From: an uncultured Sphingobacteriaceae bacterium
GTDB lineage: Bacteria; Bacteroidota; Bacteroidia; Sphingobacteriales; Sphingobacteriaceae
Assembly: GCA_946480915.1 (NCBI GenBank)
Contig: CAMLLO010000027.1
Location: 1-59,060 of the forward strand
Direction: 5' to 3'
DNA length: 59,060 bases
Positions 51,599 through 59,060 of the stretch are shown in pieces. Under the pieces are notes generated by a model. The model did not search any database. It saw only the letters and a list, made by a program, of their open reading frames with translations, and was not told where the DNA came from. Both the position numbers and the translations under genes were made by a program. The stretch's first letter is position 1; every line of letters begins with the position of its first letter.

Positions 51599-52486
51599 TT
51601 AAATTGCTAATTTTCTTACTTTTCCAAATACTCCCAAAGGTAATTTATTGCCCGCTTTTGCCTGCAAATATAACTCGCCAATCTCAAGGTTATTGCTGGA
51701 TTTCAAACTTCCTTTCAACAGATTCTCAACAATTACAGAAGAAAAACCCAGGGAGTAGCTATTCAGAATAAGAAAATGTTCCTCTTCGTCTAAAAGTAGG
51801 CTTACTTCTTGCATCATTTCGAGAATATGATCTTCTAATTTCCACTTCTCGCCGTTAGGGCCATGTCCATACGATGGAGGATCCAGGATGATTCCATGAT
51901 ATTTCTTACCGCGTTTAATTTCGCGTTTTACAAATTTTAAGGCGTCTTCTACCACCCAGCGAATATCTTTCACATTAGATAATTCCTGATTTTCATTTGC
52001 CCATGTCACGACCTGTTTTATCGAATCCACATGAGTTGTATCTGCGCCCGCTGCTTTTGCGATGATAGAAGCACCGCCTGTATAGGCGAAAAGATTAAGA
52101 ACCTTCGGATTCGGGGTCTTAAATTTACTGATCGTGTCCGAAATATAATCCCAGTTAACGGCTTGTTCCGGAAAAACCCCAACGTGCTTAAAAGAGGTGA
52201 GTCCTAACCGAAGTTTAATAGACACTTGTTCATTTTGATAGCTAATATGCCAGCGATCGGGAGTTTTGGGGTTCTTCTTCACCCATTCGCCCGAAGTTGC
52301 AGAGCGTCCCTTGAATCGAATATCATGAAGCTTTTGCCACTCGGAAGCTGGTAGTTGTTTTGCCCAAACCGCCTGAGGTTCTGGTCTGATCAACGTTACA
52401 TCGCCAAATCTCTCCAGTTTTTCGAAATCACCACAGTCTATCAGTTCGTAATCTTTCCAGTGTTGTGGTGTAAGTAATTGAATCAT
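51599..52486 (-). CDS. Class I SAM-dependent methyltransferase, RlmI-like
   Basis: A 295-aa methyltransferase resembling the 23S rRNA cytosine-5 methyltransferases of the RlmI/RlmK type. Motif I is LNLFAYTGGASIIAKAAGAD, motif II ends at THVDSIKQVV and motif IV is ILDPPSYGHGPNGEKW. The N-terminal PUA domain usual in RlmI is replaced by a shorter beta region. The exact target base is uncertain, so no gene symbol is given. Confidence 0.75.
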   Translation of the reverse strand: MIQLLTPQHWKDYELIDCGDFEKLERFGDVTLIRPEPQAVWAKQLPASEWQKLHDIRFKGRSATSGEWVKKNPKTPDRWHISYQNEQVSIKLRLGLTSFKHVGVFPEQAVNWDYISDTISKFKTPNPKVLNLFAYTGGASIIAKAAGADTTHVDSIKQVVTWANENQELSNVKDIRWVVEDALKFVKREIKRGKKYHGIILDPPSYGHGPNGEKWKLEDHILEMMQEVSLLLDEEEHFLILNSYSLGFSSVIVENLLKGSLKSSNNLEIGELYLQAKAGNKLPLGVFGKVRKLAI

Positions 52487-52523
52487 TTATGTGTCGACTC
52501 CTCTTGTAAGTCTTTATATAAGT

Positions 52524-53276
52524 TTATAATTTTTCTCTTGCTGCCTGGGTAAATTTGCTGGCAAATACAAAATCGTTGAGATTCTGATTGTCGGTATGTG
52601 CGATTTCTTTGTTTGATCCTTCCCATTCTTTTTTTCCATCGAAAAGAAAGATGATGTTTTCTCCTATACCCATAACAGAATTCATATCGTGGGTTACCAC
52701 AACTGTAGTGATATTGTACTCATCAGTAATCTCATTGATGAGTTCGTCAATTACGATTGATGTCTTCGGATCAAGGCCAGAGTTGGGTTCGTCAACGAAA
52801 AGATATTTTGGCTGCATTGAAATTGCACGTGCAATTCCGACACGCTTTTTCATCCCTCCCGAGAGTTCTGCCGGGTAAAGTTTGTTTTTACCTTCAAGAT
52901 TTACTCGCTCAAGGCAGAAGTTCACTCGTTTTAATTTTTCTTTTTTCCGCTCCTCGGTGAACATGTTCAAAGGAAACATTATATTTTCTTCCACAGTCAT
53001 TGAATCGAAAAGAGCAGAGCTCTGGAATAACATCCCTATTTCCTTTCTGATTTCTATCCGCTCTTTAAAGTTTAAACGAGTAAAATCACGGCCGTCATAT
53101 AAAACAGATCCCTGGTCGGGCTCGTGCAAACCAACCATGCATTTTAAAAGCGTCGTTTTTCCTGATCCCGAGCCTCCTATAATCAGGTTGTTATCCCCGT
53201 CCTCAAATTTTGCAGAAATCCCATCTAAAACCTTGTTATCGCCAAACGTTTTATGTATGTTTTTAATTTCGATCAT
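52524..53276 (-). CDS. ABC transporter ATP-binding protein, MlaF-like
   Basis: A 250-aa ATPase of the MlaF (Ttg2A) type, part of a retrograde lipid or organic-solvent resistance transporter. Walker A is GGSGSGKTT, the signature LSGGMKKRVGIARAI and Walker B YLFVDEPNSGLD. The signature LSGGM is typical of this family. Its start overlaps the end of the permease gene by 4 bp, showing one operon. The substrate-binding MCE protein is not encoded in the window. Confidence 0.88.
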   Translation of the reverse strand: MIEIKNIHKTFGDNKVLDGISAKFEDGDNNLIIGGSGSGKTTLLKCMVGLHEPDQGSVLYDGRDFTRLNFKERIEIRKEIGMLFQSSALFDSMTVEENIMFPLNMFTEERKKEKLKRVNFCLERVNLEGKNKLYPAELSGGMKKRVGIARAISMQPKYLFVDEPNSGLDPKTSIVIDELINEITDEYNITTVVVTHDMNSVMGIGENIIFLFDGKKEWEGSNKEIAHTDNQNLNDFVFASKFTQAAREKL

Positions 53277-54007
53277 AATAATAATTGCGCCACAAGATAA
53301 TCTGTAAATAAAATGGCTATACAGCTAACCACCACCGCTCTTGTACTCGAAATACCTACTTCTAAGGCTCCGCCAGAGGTGTAAAATCCCTGGTAAGCGG
53401 CAACGGAAGTGATTATAAACGCAAAAAGCACCGATTTAACCATACACACGGTTAAGGTGAAGGGAATGAATCCTTCTGTAAGTCCCATTATAAAATCATT
53501 GGGAGTGACTGCTCCCGACAGTGTTCCGGCTATGTATCCTCCAAAAATACTTAAGGCAATGGATACAATTACTAAAAGCGGAATCATAACCACTGCTCCG
53601 ATTATTTTAGGTAATATAAGATACCCCGGGGAGTTTATACCCATAATTTCAAGGGCGTCGATTTGTTCTGTCACCCGCATGGTTCCTATCTGCGAAGAAA
53701 TACTTGAACCTACTTTACCGGCAAGTACAATAGCCGAAATGGTCGGGCTTAATTCAAGAATAGTTGAGTCGCGTACAATAGAACCTATAATGGACTTTGG
53801 AATAAGATCACTAACTAATTGAAAGGCTGTTTGAACCGTAGTTACCATTCCAAGAAAAATGGATATAATTGCAATTATACCGACAGAACCTACGCCGATT
53901 GAGGTCATTTCGTGAAAAATCTCTATGCGGTAAATGTTCCATTTCTCAGGTTTTCGGAAGACAGCTTTTAACAATAAGATATATTTACCTAGAGGATAAA
54001 AAATCAT
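53273..54007 (-). CDS. MlaE-type ABC transporter permease
   Basis: A 244-aa inner-membrane protein of the MlaE family with five to six hydrophobic segments. The family core reads PTISAIVLAGKVGSSISSQI followed by MRVTEQIDALEIMGINSPGY, the diagnostic coupling region. It is the first gene of the pair with the MlaF-like ATPase. The likely job is moving phospholipid between membranes. Confidence 0.9.
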   Translation of the reverse strand: MIFYPLGKYILLLKAVFRKPEKWNIYRIEIFHEMTSIGVGSVGIIAIISIFLGMVTTVQTAFQLVSDLIPKSIIGSIVRDSTILELSPTISAIVLAGKVGSSISSQIGTMRVTEQIDALEIMGINSPGYLILPKIIGAVVMIPLLVIVSIALSIFGGYIAGTLSGAVTPNDFIMGLTEGFIPFTLTVCMVKSVLFAFIITSVAAYQGFYTSGGALEVGISSTRAVVVSCIAILFTDYLVAQLLL

Positions 54008-54065
54008 AAATTATTTTTGGACTAAAATAAGGCTTTTGGCCTAATACTTTAAAATTACTTTCATT

Positions 54066-54767
54066 ATGAATGCAGTTATTACAGGCGCAACAAAAGGGAT
54101 GGGAAGAGCTATTGCCCTTAAGCTGGCAGAAGCCGGATACAATCTGGCAATATGTTCAAGAAATCAGCTTGAAATTGATTCTTTCTGCCGTGAAATAATG
54201 TCGGAATATCCATCTATCCGGGCTGTTGGATTAAATACTGACTGCGCTGATCCATTAAGTGTTACCTCTTTTGTAAACTTTGTACAACAACAGTTTCAAC
54301 GGGTGGATGTTTTAGTTAATAATGTAGGCATCTTCAATCCGGGTTCTATATTGGACGAAGAAGAATCTAATTTAGTAACTCAATTGCAGGTTAATTTTCA
54401 GACTGCATACACCTTATGCCGGGCGTTCGGAAGGCAAATGCGGGATAATAGATCTGGCCATATTGTAAATATTTGTTCCATTGCGGCGATTAATCCGGTG
54501 GCAGAAGCTGGTTCATATACTGTAACAAAGTTTGCTTTGCATGGTCTAACTAAAGTGTTAAGATTGGAACTTATGTCACACAATGTAAAGGTGACAGCAA
54601 TTCTCCCGGGCTCGACGCTCACAAGCTCCTGGGAGGGTACCGAAGTACCTGCTGATAGGTTCGTTGCCGCAGACGATGTAGCGAATGCAGTTTTGTATTG
54701 CCTGGCTTCAAGCGCTGGATCTAATCCTGATGAAATAATTATAACGCCTCTAAAAGGCCAAATCTAA
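54066..54767 (+). CDS. Short-chain dehydrogenase/reductase
   Basis: A 233-aa NAD(P)-dependent oxidoreductase of the classical SDR type. The cofactor motif is TGATKGMGRAIALKL, NNVG follows near residue 90, and the catalytic Ser (IVNICSIAAI) and YTVTK (Tyr/Lys) are present. It resembles 3-ketoacyl-ACP reductase-type enzymes, but the substrate cannot be read. The stop is 5 bp before the PspC gene start, so they may be co-transcribed. Confidence 0.88.
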   Translation: MNAVITGATKGMGRAIALKLAEAGYNLAICSRNQLEIDSFCREIMSEYPSIRAVGLNTDCADPLSVTSFVNFVQQQFQRVDVLVNNVGIFNPGSILDEEESNLVTQLQVNFQTAYTLCRAFGRQMRDNRSGHIVNICSIAAINPVAEAGSYTVTKFALHGLTKVLRLELMSHNVKVTAILPGSTLTSSWEGTEVPADRFVAADDVANAVLYCLASSAGSNPDEIIITPLKGQI

Positions 54768-54772
54768 TAGTG

Positions 54773-55333
54773 ATGGAAAGAAAGTTAGAACGAAACCAAC
54801 AAAATAAGATGATTGCCGGTGTTGCATCCGGACTGGCAGATTATCTGTTGATTGATGTAACCCTGGTAAGAATAATATTTATTCTGTTAGCTGTTTTTGG
54901 CCTTTCGGGAGTGCTGATTTATATAATTTTATGGATTGTTGTGCCTGAAAGATCATTTTTTGAAAACTTTACAAGCTTTGATGCTGATTATAAGATGCGG
55001 GAAAGCAGCTCTGGAATGAATGTTCCGCCTTTTCAATCCGCAAGAACCAAGAAGGATTCCGGTCGCCTCATCGCCGGACTTGTTTTAATTGCCGTAGGAG
55101 CGTGGTTTTTACTGGCAGAGTTCAATATAATTCCTCATTGGTTTTCACTCTTTAAATTGTGGCCAATGATATTGATCGCACTTGGGCTCGTTATATTATT
55201 TAAACCGGACAGGAAAATACCTATTGATGGTCTGAGTGATAAACCACCGATAAACGATGCGGAGGTGAAAACTCCGGATAAGGAAACTGATAGCAACGAT
55301 GAGCAACCTTTAAGTCAGAAAGATGAGAACTGA
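54773..55333 (+). CDS. PspC-domain membrane protein
   Basis: A 186-aa protein. The PspC domain (about 3-65) shows NKMIAGVASGLADYLLIDVT and IFILLAVFGLSGVLIYIILW. A second pair of membrane helices (about 105-150, RLIAGLVLIAVGAWFLLAEF) and an acidic tail follow. The ATG at 54773 is preferred over the GTG at 54770. It probably takes part in an envelope-stress response together with the LiaF-like protein, whose start overlaps its end by 11 bp. Confidence 0.85.
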   Translation: MERKLERNQQNKMIAGVASGLADYLLIDVTLVRIIFILLAVFGLSGVLIYIILWIVVPERSFFENFTSFDADYKMRESSSGMNVPPFQSARTKKDSGRLIAGLVLIAVGAWFLLAEFNIIPHWFSLFKLWPMILIALGLVILFKPDRKIPIDGLSDKPPINDAEVKTPDKETDSNDEQPLSQKDEN

Positions 55334-56249
55334 GAAAATTATTTGGGGGCTGATACTTGTTTTCGTCGGCGGTATTTTATTGCTTCAGAATTTTGGAGTA
55401 ATTGATTTTCAGTGGCAGGTTATTTTCCGGTTTTGGCCCGTGATTTTAATTTTGATTGGTGCAAACCTCCTTTTTTCAAGAGATGATTCCCGTTCAGGAG
55501 CAGCAATATTAATTTTGTTGACGTTATTAGTTCTTGCTTTTATAACCTATAAAGGCATTACTTCGATCGACGAAGAGAGCGAATGGTCGTTCCGTAATGA
55601 TCGGGATGACAACGAAAGGATTGAGTCTGGCCATATCTTCATAGAGGAGTATAATGACAGCATCGCAAAAGCTGTTTTAAATATTTCGGGTGGTGCAACC
55701 AAATATATTTTAAAAGATACAAGCACTAACTTATTTCAAGCAGATGTTAGAAAGAGTTTCGGCAACTATTCACTATTAAAAACCTTTTCTGACAGCACTC
55801 AGATACTGGATTTTAAAATGAAAGGTAATTCCCAATGGGAATTTAAGCGTAATCATGGCAATACTGCCATCCTAAAACTTAATCCGAATCCTATATGGGA
55901 CATTAGTGTAGAAATGGGTGCAGGCACTGCAAATCTTGATCTGTCGCTGTTTAATATTGATAAGTTATCAATCAAAGGCGGAGCGGCCTCATTCAAAGTT
56001 AAACTTCCTGCACCGATCAAGGCCACGGAGGTTTCTGTTGAAACCGGCGTGTCTGAAATGGAAATCTCTATCCCGAGATCGGCGGCATGTAAAATAACCA
56101 CTGAGTCAGGATTGTCTTCAAGTGATTTTAAAGGTTTTGAAAAACAATCAGATGGAACCTATACGAATGAGAATTATGAGAGCGCTTACAATGCCATTGA
56201 TCTAAATCTAAAAGGAGGCTTGTCGAAGTTTAAGGTGCTGCAATATTAA
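55323..56249 (+). CDS. LiaF-like membrane protein with beta-helical (toast-rack) domain
   Basis: A 308-aa protein with two to three N-terminal membrane helices (IIWGLILVFVGGILLLQNFG, FWPVILILIGANLLF, AAILILLTLLVLAFITY) and a C-terminal repetitive beta domain (about 150-308, ISVEMGAGTANLDLSLFNID, SIKGGAASFKVKLP, LNLKGGLSKFKVLQY) of the type found in LiaF and LiaG. It overlaps the PspC gene, supporting a joint role in sensing envelope damage. Confidence 0.8.
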   Translation: MRTEKIIWGLILVFVGGILLLQNFGVIDFQWQVIFRFWPVILILIGANLLFSRDDSRSGAAILILLTLLVLAFITYKGITSIDEESEWSFRNDRDDNERIESGHIFIEEYNDSIAKAVLNISGGATKYILKDTSTNLFQADVRKSFGNYSLLKTFSDSTQILDFKMKGNSQWEFKRNHGNTAILKLNPNPIWDISVEMGAGTANLDLSLFNIDKLSIKGGAASFKVKLPAPIKATEVSVETGVSEMEISIPRSAACKITTESGLSSSDFKGFEKQSDGTYTNENYESAYNAIDLNLKGGLSKFKVLQY

Positions 56250-56312
56250 ACAGCCTATGAACGGGCTACTAAAATCTCTTATTCGGCTTACCTATTCAAA
56301 CCGATAAAAATA

Positions 56313-57998
56313 TCAGGCGAAACATACCAGATCCTTTTTTAACCTTCTTTTCTCTTCGCAATAGGTTTTCATTAAGAGATAACCGCCCGAAAGGTTATAA
56401 ACCTTATTAAAGCCCGAATGTACTAAGATTCTTTGCGCCAGGTATCCTCTCATTCCTTGCTGACAAAAAATATAAAACGTTTCATCTTTCGATAGATTCA
56501 CCAAGCGGTTTCGCAGCTCATCTAAGGGGATGTTTATAGCTCCTCGAAGAGTGCCCGATTTGTACTCTGATTCGGTACGAACATCAATCAAAATAGCGTC
56601 GGATTTAGACGATGCCAAGTCAGAGCATTGTATAACGTTTAGCCTGTCCTCTAATATATTTTCGGCTACAAATCCGGCCATATTTACCGGATCTTTTGCA
56701 GATGAAAAGGGTGGCGCATAGGCGTGTTCAATCTCGGTAAGATCATAAATAGTTCCATTTTTCTTAATGATCGAAGCAAGGATGTCCAGTCGTTTATCCA
56801 CTCCTTCTTTACCAATTATTTGAGCGCTCAACAATCTTCCAGTCTCAGGCGAAAATGCGATTTGGATGGTCATTAACCGTGCACCAGGATAATACCCTGC
56901 GTGAGAATTGCTGTGAATTGTTGAGGTGATGTGCTCCATTCCAAGGGCTCGTAAATGTTTCACGGCTATGCCGGCGGCCCCGATTGTGAAATCGAAAAGC
57001 TTCACAATAGAGGTGTTTATGGAGCCCGTGTAAGTATATTTATTGCCTGATGCTATGTTGTTGGCACAGATACGCCCTTGTTTATTGGCAGGCCCGGCCA
57101 GGCTTGTGATCATAGATTGACCCGAAATTGGGTTCGGGAATTCAATTGCATCGCCAATCGCATAAATGTCTTTGTCGGAAGTTTGCAAATGTTCATTAAC
57201 CAAAATCCCTTTTGCCGGACCTAAGTCTAAGCCGGCACTTTCTGCCAGTCGCGTATCAGGTTTAACCCCGATTGACAGAATAACAATATCTGCGTGTAGT
57301 TCTGCGCCATCTTTGATTTGAACTGTTAAACCTGATTCATTTTCAACAAAGCCGGCGACACTTGTATTTAAATGCAAATGAATTCCTTTTTCGCGTAAAT
57401 GCTTCTGGGCAATGGCGGCAATGGGGTAATCAACCGGGGCTAAAATTTGATTGCCCATTTCAATAACACTTACATCCAGACCTAGTTCGTGCAAGTTTTC
57501 AGCCATTTCAAGGCCGATGAAACCTGCTCCCACAACAACTGCTTTTTTCGTGTCGAACTGAGTAATATATTCTTTGATGAAGTCTGTATCTCCGACATTT
57601 CGCACAGTGAAAATGCCATTGGAATTGATTCCAGGAAGGGGAGGACTTATAGGAGTTGCGCCGGGTGAAAGAACGAGTTTATCGTAAGGTTCGGTATATT
57701 TTTCGCCGGTGCAGAGCCTTATGGCGGTAACTGTTTTTGCTTCGGGATTAATCCCCGTTATCTTCGTGTTAACTCTTACATCAACCTTAAATCTGGTAGA
57801 AAAGGATTCGGCAGTTTGGACAAATAACTTGTCTCTCTCTTTTATTACGTTTCCAATATAATACGGAAGTCCGCAATTGGCGTAGGAGATATACTTCCCT
57901 TTTTCGAAGATGATGATTTCGGCTGTTTCGTCCAATCTTCTTAGTCTTGCCGCAGTACTGGCACCACCAGCTACAGCTCCTATAATGATGTATTTCAC
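56313..57998 (-). CDS. CoA-disulfide reductase-like FAD oxidoreductase with C-terminal rhodanese domain
   Basis: A 561-aa flavoprotein. The FAD-binding motif is IIGAVAGGASTAARLRRL, the redox Cys42 lies in SYANCGLPYYIG, and the NADH motif is AVVVGAGFIGLEMAENL. A rhodanese domain (about 465-545) follows, with Cys512 in IFCQQGMRG as sulfur carrier. This is the layout of CoA-disulfide reductase/rhodanese fusions (CoADR-RHD), which reduce CoA persulfides or polysulfide and handle sulfane sulfur. It is a single gene; the physiological substrate is inferred from the family. Confidence 0.9.
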   Translation of the reverse strand: MKYIIIGAVAGGASTAARLRRLDETAEIIIFEKGKYISYANCGLPYYIGNVIKERDKLFVQTAESFSTRFKVDVRVNTKITGINPEAKTVTAIRLCTGEKYTEPYDKLVLSPGATPISPPLPGINSNGIFTVRNVGDTDFIKEYITQFDTKKAVVVGAGFIGLEMAENLHELGLDVSVIEMGNQILAPVDYPIAAIAQKHLREKGIHLHLNTSVAGFVENESGLTVQIKDGAELHADIVILSIGVKPDTRLAESAGLDLGPAKGILVNEHLQTSDKDIYAIGDAIEFPNPISGQSMITSLAGPANKQGRICANNIASGNKYTYTGSINTSIVKLFDFTIGAAGIAVKHLRALGMEHITSTIHSNSHAGYYPGARLMTIQIAFSPETGRLLSAQIIGKEGVDKRLDILASIIKKNGTIYDLTEIEHAYAPPFSSAKDPVNMAGFVAENILEDRLNVIQCSDLASSKSDAILIDVRTESEYKSGTLRGAINIPLDELRNRLVNLSKDETFYIFCQQGMRGYLAQRILVHSGFNKVYNLSGGYLLMKTYCEEKRRLKKDLVCFA

Positions 57999-58252
57999 GT
58001 TTTTTGTTTATACATCAAAGTTTAGACAAAACACGCACTTTTAATGTGACAAAAGTTACTTAGCGATAATTTAAAACAATAAAAATGCTTTTCTGCAAGC
58101 CTTTGTGCGATCCAGAGAAACAGACTTAAGGTGTTCCCCCTGTAAGCGAAAGTGCCCGATTGGTTTTCTTCTTTTTACGTTTTAGGATACAGGCGTTCAG
58201 TGATTTAAATCCAAATTCCTTATATCTTTACATATTCACTAACTAACACAGC

Positions 58253-58738
58253 ATGTTTTTATCGCTGAAAAAAAGTTTTGTTCTGCTGTCATTATCGGTT
58301 GTGATGATTTTGACATCATGTAAAAAGGACGATCCAATTCCGGAAGGAAAGGTCGAGACCGCAATGTTGGACTCGGTAAATAAATTAAGAGCGGAAGGTT
58401 GTTCATGTGGCAATGACATTATGCCCCCCGTTGCACCTCTTACATGGAATTCGCTGCTTGCTAAGGCAGCGGAAGCTCATGCTAAAGATATGTACACAAG
58501 AAGGTATTTTGAACATATCTCACCGGAAGGTGTCTCTCCTATACAAAGGGCCAGTGCGCAGGAATATCAGGGTACAACCGTTTTAGAGAATATCGGTAAA
58601 GGTTATCTGACTATAGGGGCAGTTATGACTGCGTGGAAAGCCAGCGAAGGTCATTGCAAGGCAATGATGAACCCGGCAAGTGTGGAAATGGGAGCCTATT
58701 CTTATAATGGATATTGGGTTCAGGAATTTGGATATTAG
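58253..58738 (+). CDS. CAP-domain lipoprotein
   Basis: A 161-aa lipoprotein (lipobox ILTSC) with one CAP (SCP/PR-1) domain. Family blocks are LTWNSLLAKAAEAHAKDMYT, FEHISPEGVSPIQRA, VLENIGKGY, SEGHCKAMMNPASVEMGAY and WVQEFG; the four cavity residues (two His, two Glu) are all present. The substrate and role are not known; CAP proteins in bacteria are often surface or secreted. Only the N-terminal lipid anchor separates it from a soluble form. Confidence 0.88.
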   Translation: MFLSLKKSFVLLSLSVVMILTSCKKDDPIPEGKVETAMLDSVNKLRAEGCSCGNDIMPPVAPLTWNSLLAKAAEAHAKDMYTRRYFEHISPEGVSPIQRASAQEYQGTTVLENIGKGYLTIGAVMTAWKASEGHCKAMMNPASVEMGAYSYNGYWVQEFGY

Positions 58739-58794
58739 CGCTGATCCAATTTAATTAAAAAATAGAAAGCTTAAAAAAGGATCGCTAAACGCAA

Positions 58795-58828
58795 AAAAGC
58801 CTCTAAAAAATTAAATTTAGAGGCTTTT
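58795..58828 (-). terminator. Rho-independent terminator of the tRNA cluster
   Basis: AAAAGCCTCTAAA (58795-58807) and TTTAGAGGCTTTT (58816-58828) form a 13-bp stem. It lies just downstream of tRNA-Pro in the direction of tRNA transcription and may also end the CAP-protein gene from the other side. Confidence 0.8.
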
Positions 58829-58850
58829 GCAACCAGATAAAGGTTTTTCG

Positions 58851-58924
58851 TCGGGGTGGCAGGATTCGAACCTACGACCTCCACATCCCAAATGTGGCGC
58901 GATACCGGGCTACGCTACACCCCG
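58851..58924 (-). tRNA. tRNA-Pro (anticodon TGG)
   Basis: Read on the minus strand: acceptor CGGGGTG/CACCCCG, TA, D arm GCGTAGCCCGG, anticodon stem CCACA/TGTGG with loop TTTGGGA (anticodon TGG) and T arm GGTTCGAATCC. Discriminator base A. Confidence 0.95.
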
Positions 58925-58998
58925 AAACGGTATCTTTTATCTCTTTTAAGGTGTGCAAAGGTAACAATTTTACCCGCCTTTTAAAGTTTTTATTTTTG

Positions 58999-59060
58999 CG
59001 GAGAGAGAGGGATTCGAACCCTCGGTACCGTTGCCAGTACGACAGTTTAGCAAACTGTTC
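58999..59060 (-). tRNA. tRNA-Ser (anticodon GCT), cut by the window edge
   Basis: The 3' part on the minus strand shows anticodon stem ACAGT/ACTGT with loop TTGCTAA (anticodon GCT), a long variable arm as in class II tRNAs, T arm GAGGGTTCGAATCCCTC and the acceptor 3' strand with discriminator G. The 5' end lies beyond position 59060. It is probably co-transcribed with tRNA-Pro. Confidence 0.92.

Overview
The window looks like a chromosome segment of a Bacteroidota bacterium, probably Sphingobacteriaceae (Pedobacter/Mucilaginibacter-like). The evidence is a FecI/FecR-controlled SusC/SusD polysaccharide utilisation locus, many lipoproteins with short lipoboxes, topoisomerase IV subunits of Bacteroidota type (short ParE, long ParC with a charged tail), and a tRNA-Ala promoter fitting the Bacteroidota TTTG-N19-TAnnTTTG pattern. 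The genus is an inference; no rRNA is present.

Layout. (1) 0.2-13 kb: a polysaccharide utilisation locus on the + strand: FecI-type sigma factor, FecR anti-sigma factor, SusC with an STN domain, SusD, a DUF1735-type surface lipoprotein, then a GH97 enzyme, a BNR-4 propeller protein and a GH105 unsaturated uronyl hydrolase. Together they suggest an acidic plant or algal glycan (rhamnose-uronate type) that is imported, cleaved by a lyase and trimmed. (2) 13-21.3 kb: small hypothetical genes, a tRNA-Ala(GGC), a GH-A-clan glycoside hydrolase lipoprotein, and several non-coding oddities. The main ones are two ~187-nt related RNA-like units, each ending in the same two hairpins, and a 40-nt near-perfect hairpin. 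(3) 21.5-36 kb: core genes: parE, a dienelactone hydrolase, a YkuK-type RNase H-like protein, an esterase, a Gfo/Idh/MocA oxidoreductase, ettA, clpC, a GNAT acetyltransferase and parC, followed by a decayed HI0074-type gene.

(4) 36.5-50.2 kb: a ~13.7-kb integrative element inserted into msrA. A 20-bp perfect direct repeat lies at both ends and encodes the MsrA catalytic motif GCFWCT. The element brought its own first 21 codons of msrA, so msrA is an intact chimera on the left, while the displaced native 5' end remains as a 35-codon stub on the right. Copies of TCTCAACT (three left, two right) near the ends look like integrase arm sites. Inside are a tyrosine recombinase next to the right end, a serine recombinase, an XRE regulator, a divergent family-A-polymerase-like protein preceded by a 0.9-kb repeat-rich non-coding region (possible replication origin), three exported proteins, and a tightly packed four-gene cassette: compact SF1 helicase, 598-aa unknown protein, SAM methyltransferase-like protein with a long helical N-terminus, and an AlkB-family dioxygenase closely resembling the AlkB domain of eukaryotic ALKBH8. 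This cassette is the best candidate for an undescribed system (nucleic-acid modification or defence).

(5) 50.4-59 kb: ordinary chromosome again: a conserved lipoprotein, an RlmI-like methyltransferase, an MlaEF-type ABC pair, an SDR, PspC and LiaF-like membrane proteins, a CoA-disulfide-reductase/rhodanese fusion, a CAP-domain lipoprotein, and a tRNA cluster (Pro, Ser) running off the right edge. All similarity statements come from reading motifs, not from database searches.
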